A stretch of DNA of 6,777 nucleotides from UBA9410 sp963933065 (GTDB lineage: Bacteria > Actinomycetota > Acidimicrobiia > Acidimicrobiales > MedAcidi-G1), in the NCBI GenBank assembly GCA_963933065.1, contig CAWVUB010000114.1, positions 1 through 6,777 of the forward strand, read 5' to 3'. A program made the position numbers and the translations under genes. This document shows positions 6,714 to 6,777 of this stretch, piece by piece; position 1 is the first letter of the stretch; every line of letters begins with the position of its first letter. The notes beneath the pieces are model-generated. The model had not been told where the DNA came from. It saw nothing but the letters and a program-made list of their open reading frames with translations, and did no database searches.

Positions 6714-6777
6714 ATGCTCGACTCGGATCTCACGGAATTCCGAGTTGAGGTCCGGGCGTTTGCAGCCCAGGTCTCCG
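6714..6777 (+). CDS. Acyl-CoA dehydrogenase-like protein, N-terminus only (runs off window)
   Basis: An open frame starts at 6714 and continues to the window edge, giving 21 residues: MLDSDLTEFRVEVRAFAAQV and then Ser. The pattern of an acidic start, then FR-x-EVRAF, is the classic beginning of acyl-CoA dehydrogenases, flavoenzymes that introduce the alpha-beta double bond in beta-oxidation. An in-frame ATG at 6690 would add eight residues (MIHSSDHT); a TAA stands directly before it, so the gene cannot begin further left. Neither start has a clear Shine-Dalgarno sequence, and 6714 gives the more usual N-terminal length. The gene diverges from the sulfatase-ligase unit and shares its control region. 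Only the N-terminal helix motif is visible, so the family call is tentative. Confidence 0.6.
   Translation, partial: MLDSDLTEFRVEVRAFAAQVS

Noticed and set aside
6721..6745. Inverted repeat ACTCGGA / TCCGAGT with the small palindrome CGGAATTCCG
   Set aside because: It lies within the start of the coding region, the arms are only seven bases with an eleven-base gap, and codons explain the sequence; judged likely chance.

Overview
The window looks like chromosomal DNA from a GC-rich bacterium, most likely an actinomycete-type lineage (Mycobacterium-like or Acidimicrobiia-like). Three things suggest this: the GC-rich coding sequence, two clustered single tRNA genes of mixed CCA status, and a set of catabolic families common in those groups (AtsA/AtsD-type sulfatase of about 780 residues, FadD-type acyl-CoA ligase, NAD(P) aldehyde dehydrogenase, MptpB-like phosphatase). 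This lineage call is by family resemblance only.

Layout. Bases 1-200 are a tRNA locus on the + strand. It holds the 3' part of tRNA-Asp(GTC) with an encoded CCA, a small spacer hairpin, a complete tRNA-Phe(GAA) without an encoded CCA, and a long GC-rich hairpin that probably ends the tRNA transcript. Next on the + strand come a complete tyrosine phosphatase of the MptpB-like family (234-1037) and, after a 164-bp gap with its own weak promoter candidate, a complete aldehyde dehydrogenase with a good ribosome binding site (1202-2638). A two-gene unit follows on the - strand, read right to left: a large one-cysteine-motif (CxPxR) sulfatase (6607 to 4283), then an acyl-CoA synthetase (about 4209 to 2671). 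Its end converges on the aldehyde dehydrogenase with only 32 bp between the stop codons. At the right edge a + strand gene begins (about 6714 onward) whose first 21 residues resemble an acyl-CoA dehydrogenase.

How the genes may work together. Sulfatase, aldehyde dehydrogenase, acyl-CoA ligase and acyl-CoA dehydrogenase are compatible with stepwise degradation of a sulfated organic compound: remove the sulfate, oxidise to the acid, form the CoA thioester, start beta-oxidation. The alcohol-oxidising step and the sulfatase-activating enzyme are not in the window, and the substrate cannot be read from the sequence. The most striking unexplained element is a perfect 24-bp palindrome at 6658-6681. 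It lies in the divergent promoter region between the sulfatase-ligase unit and the acyl-CoA dehydrogenase-like gene, where an operator for a dimeric repressor would be expected. No mobile element, CRISPR array or defence system is visible.
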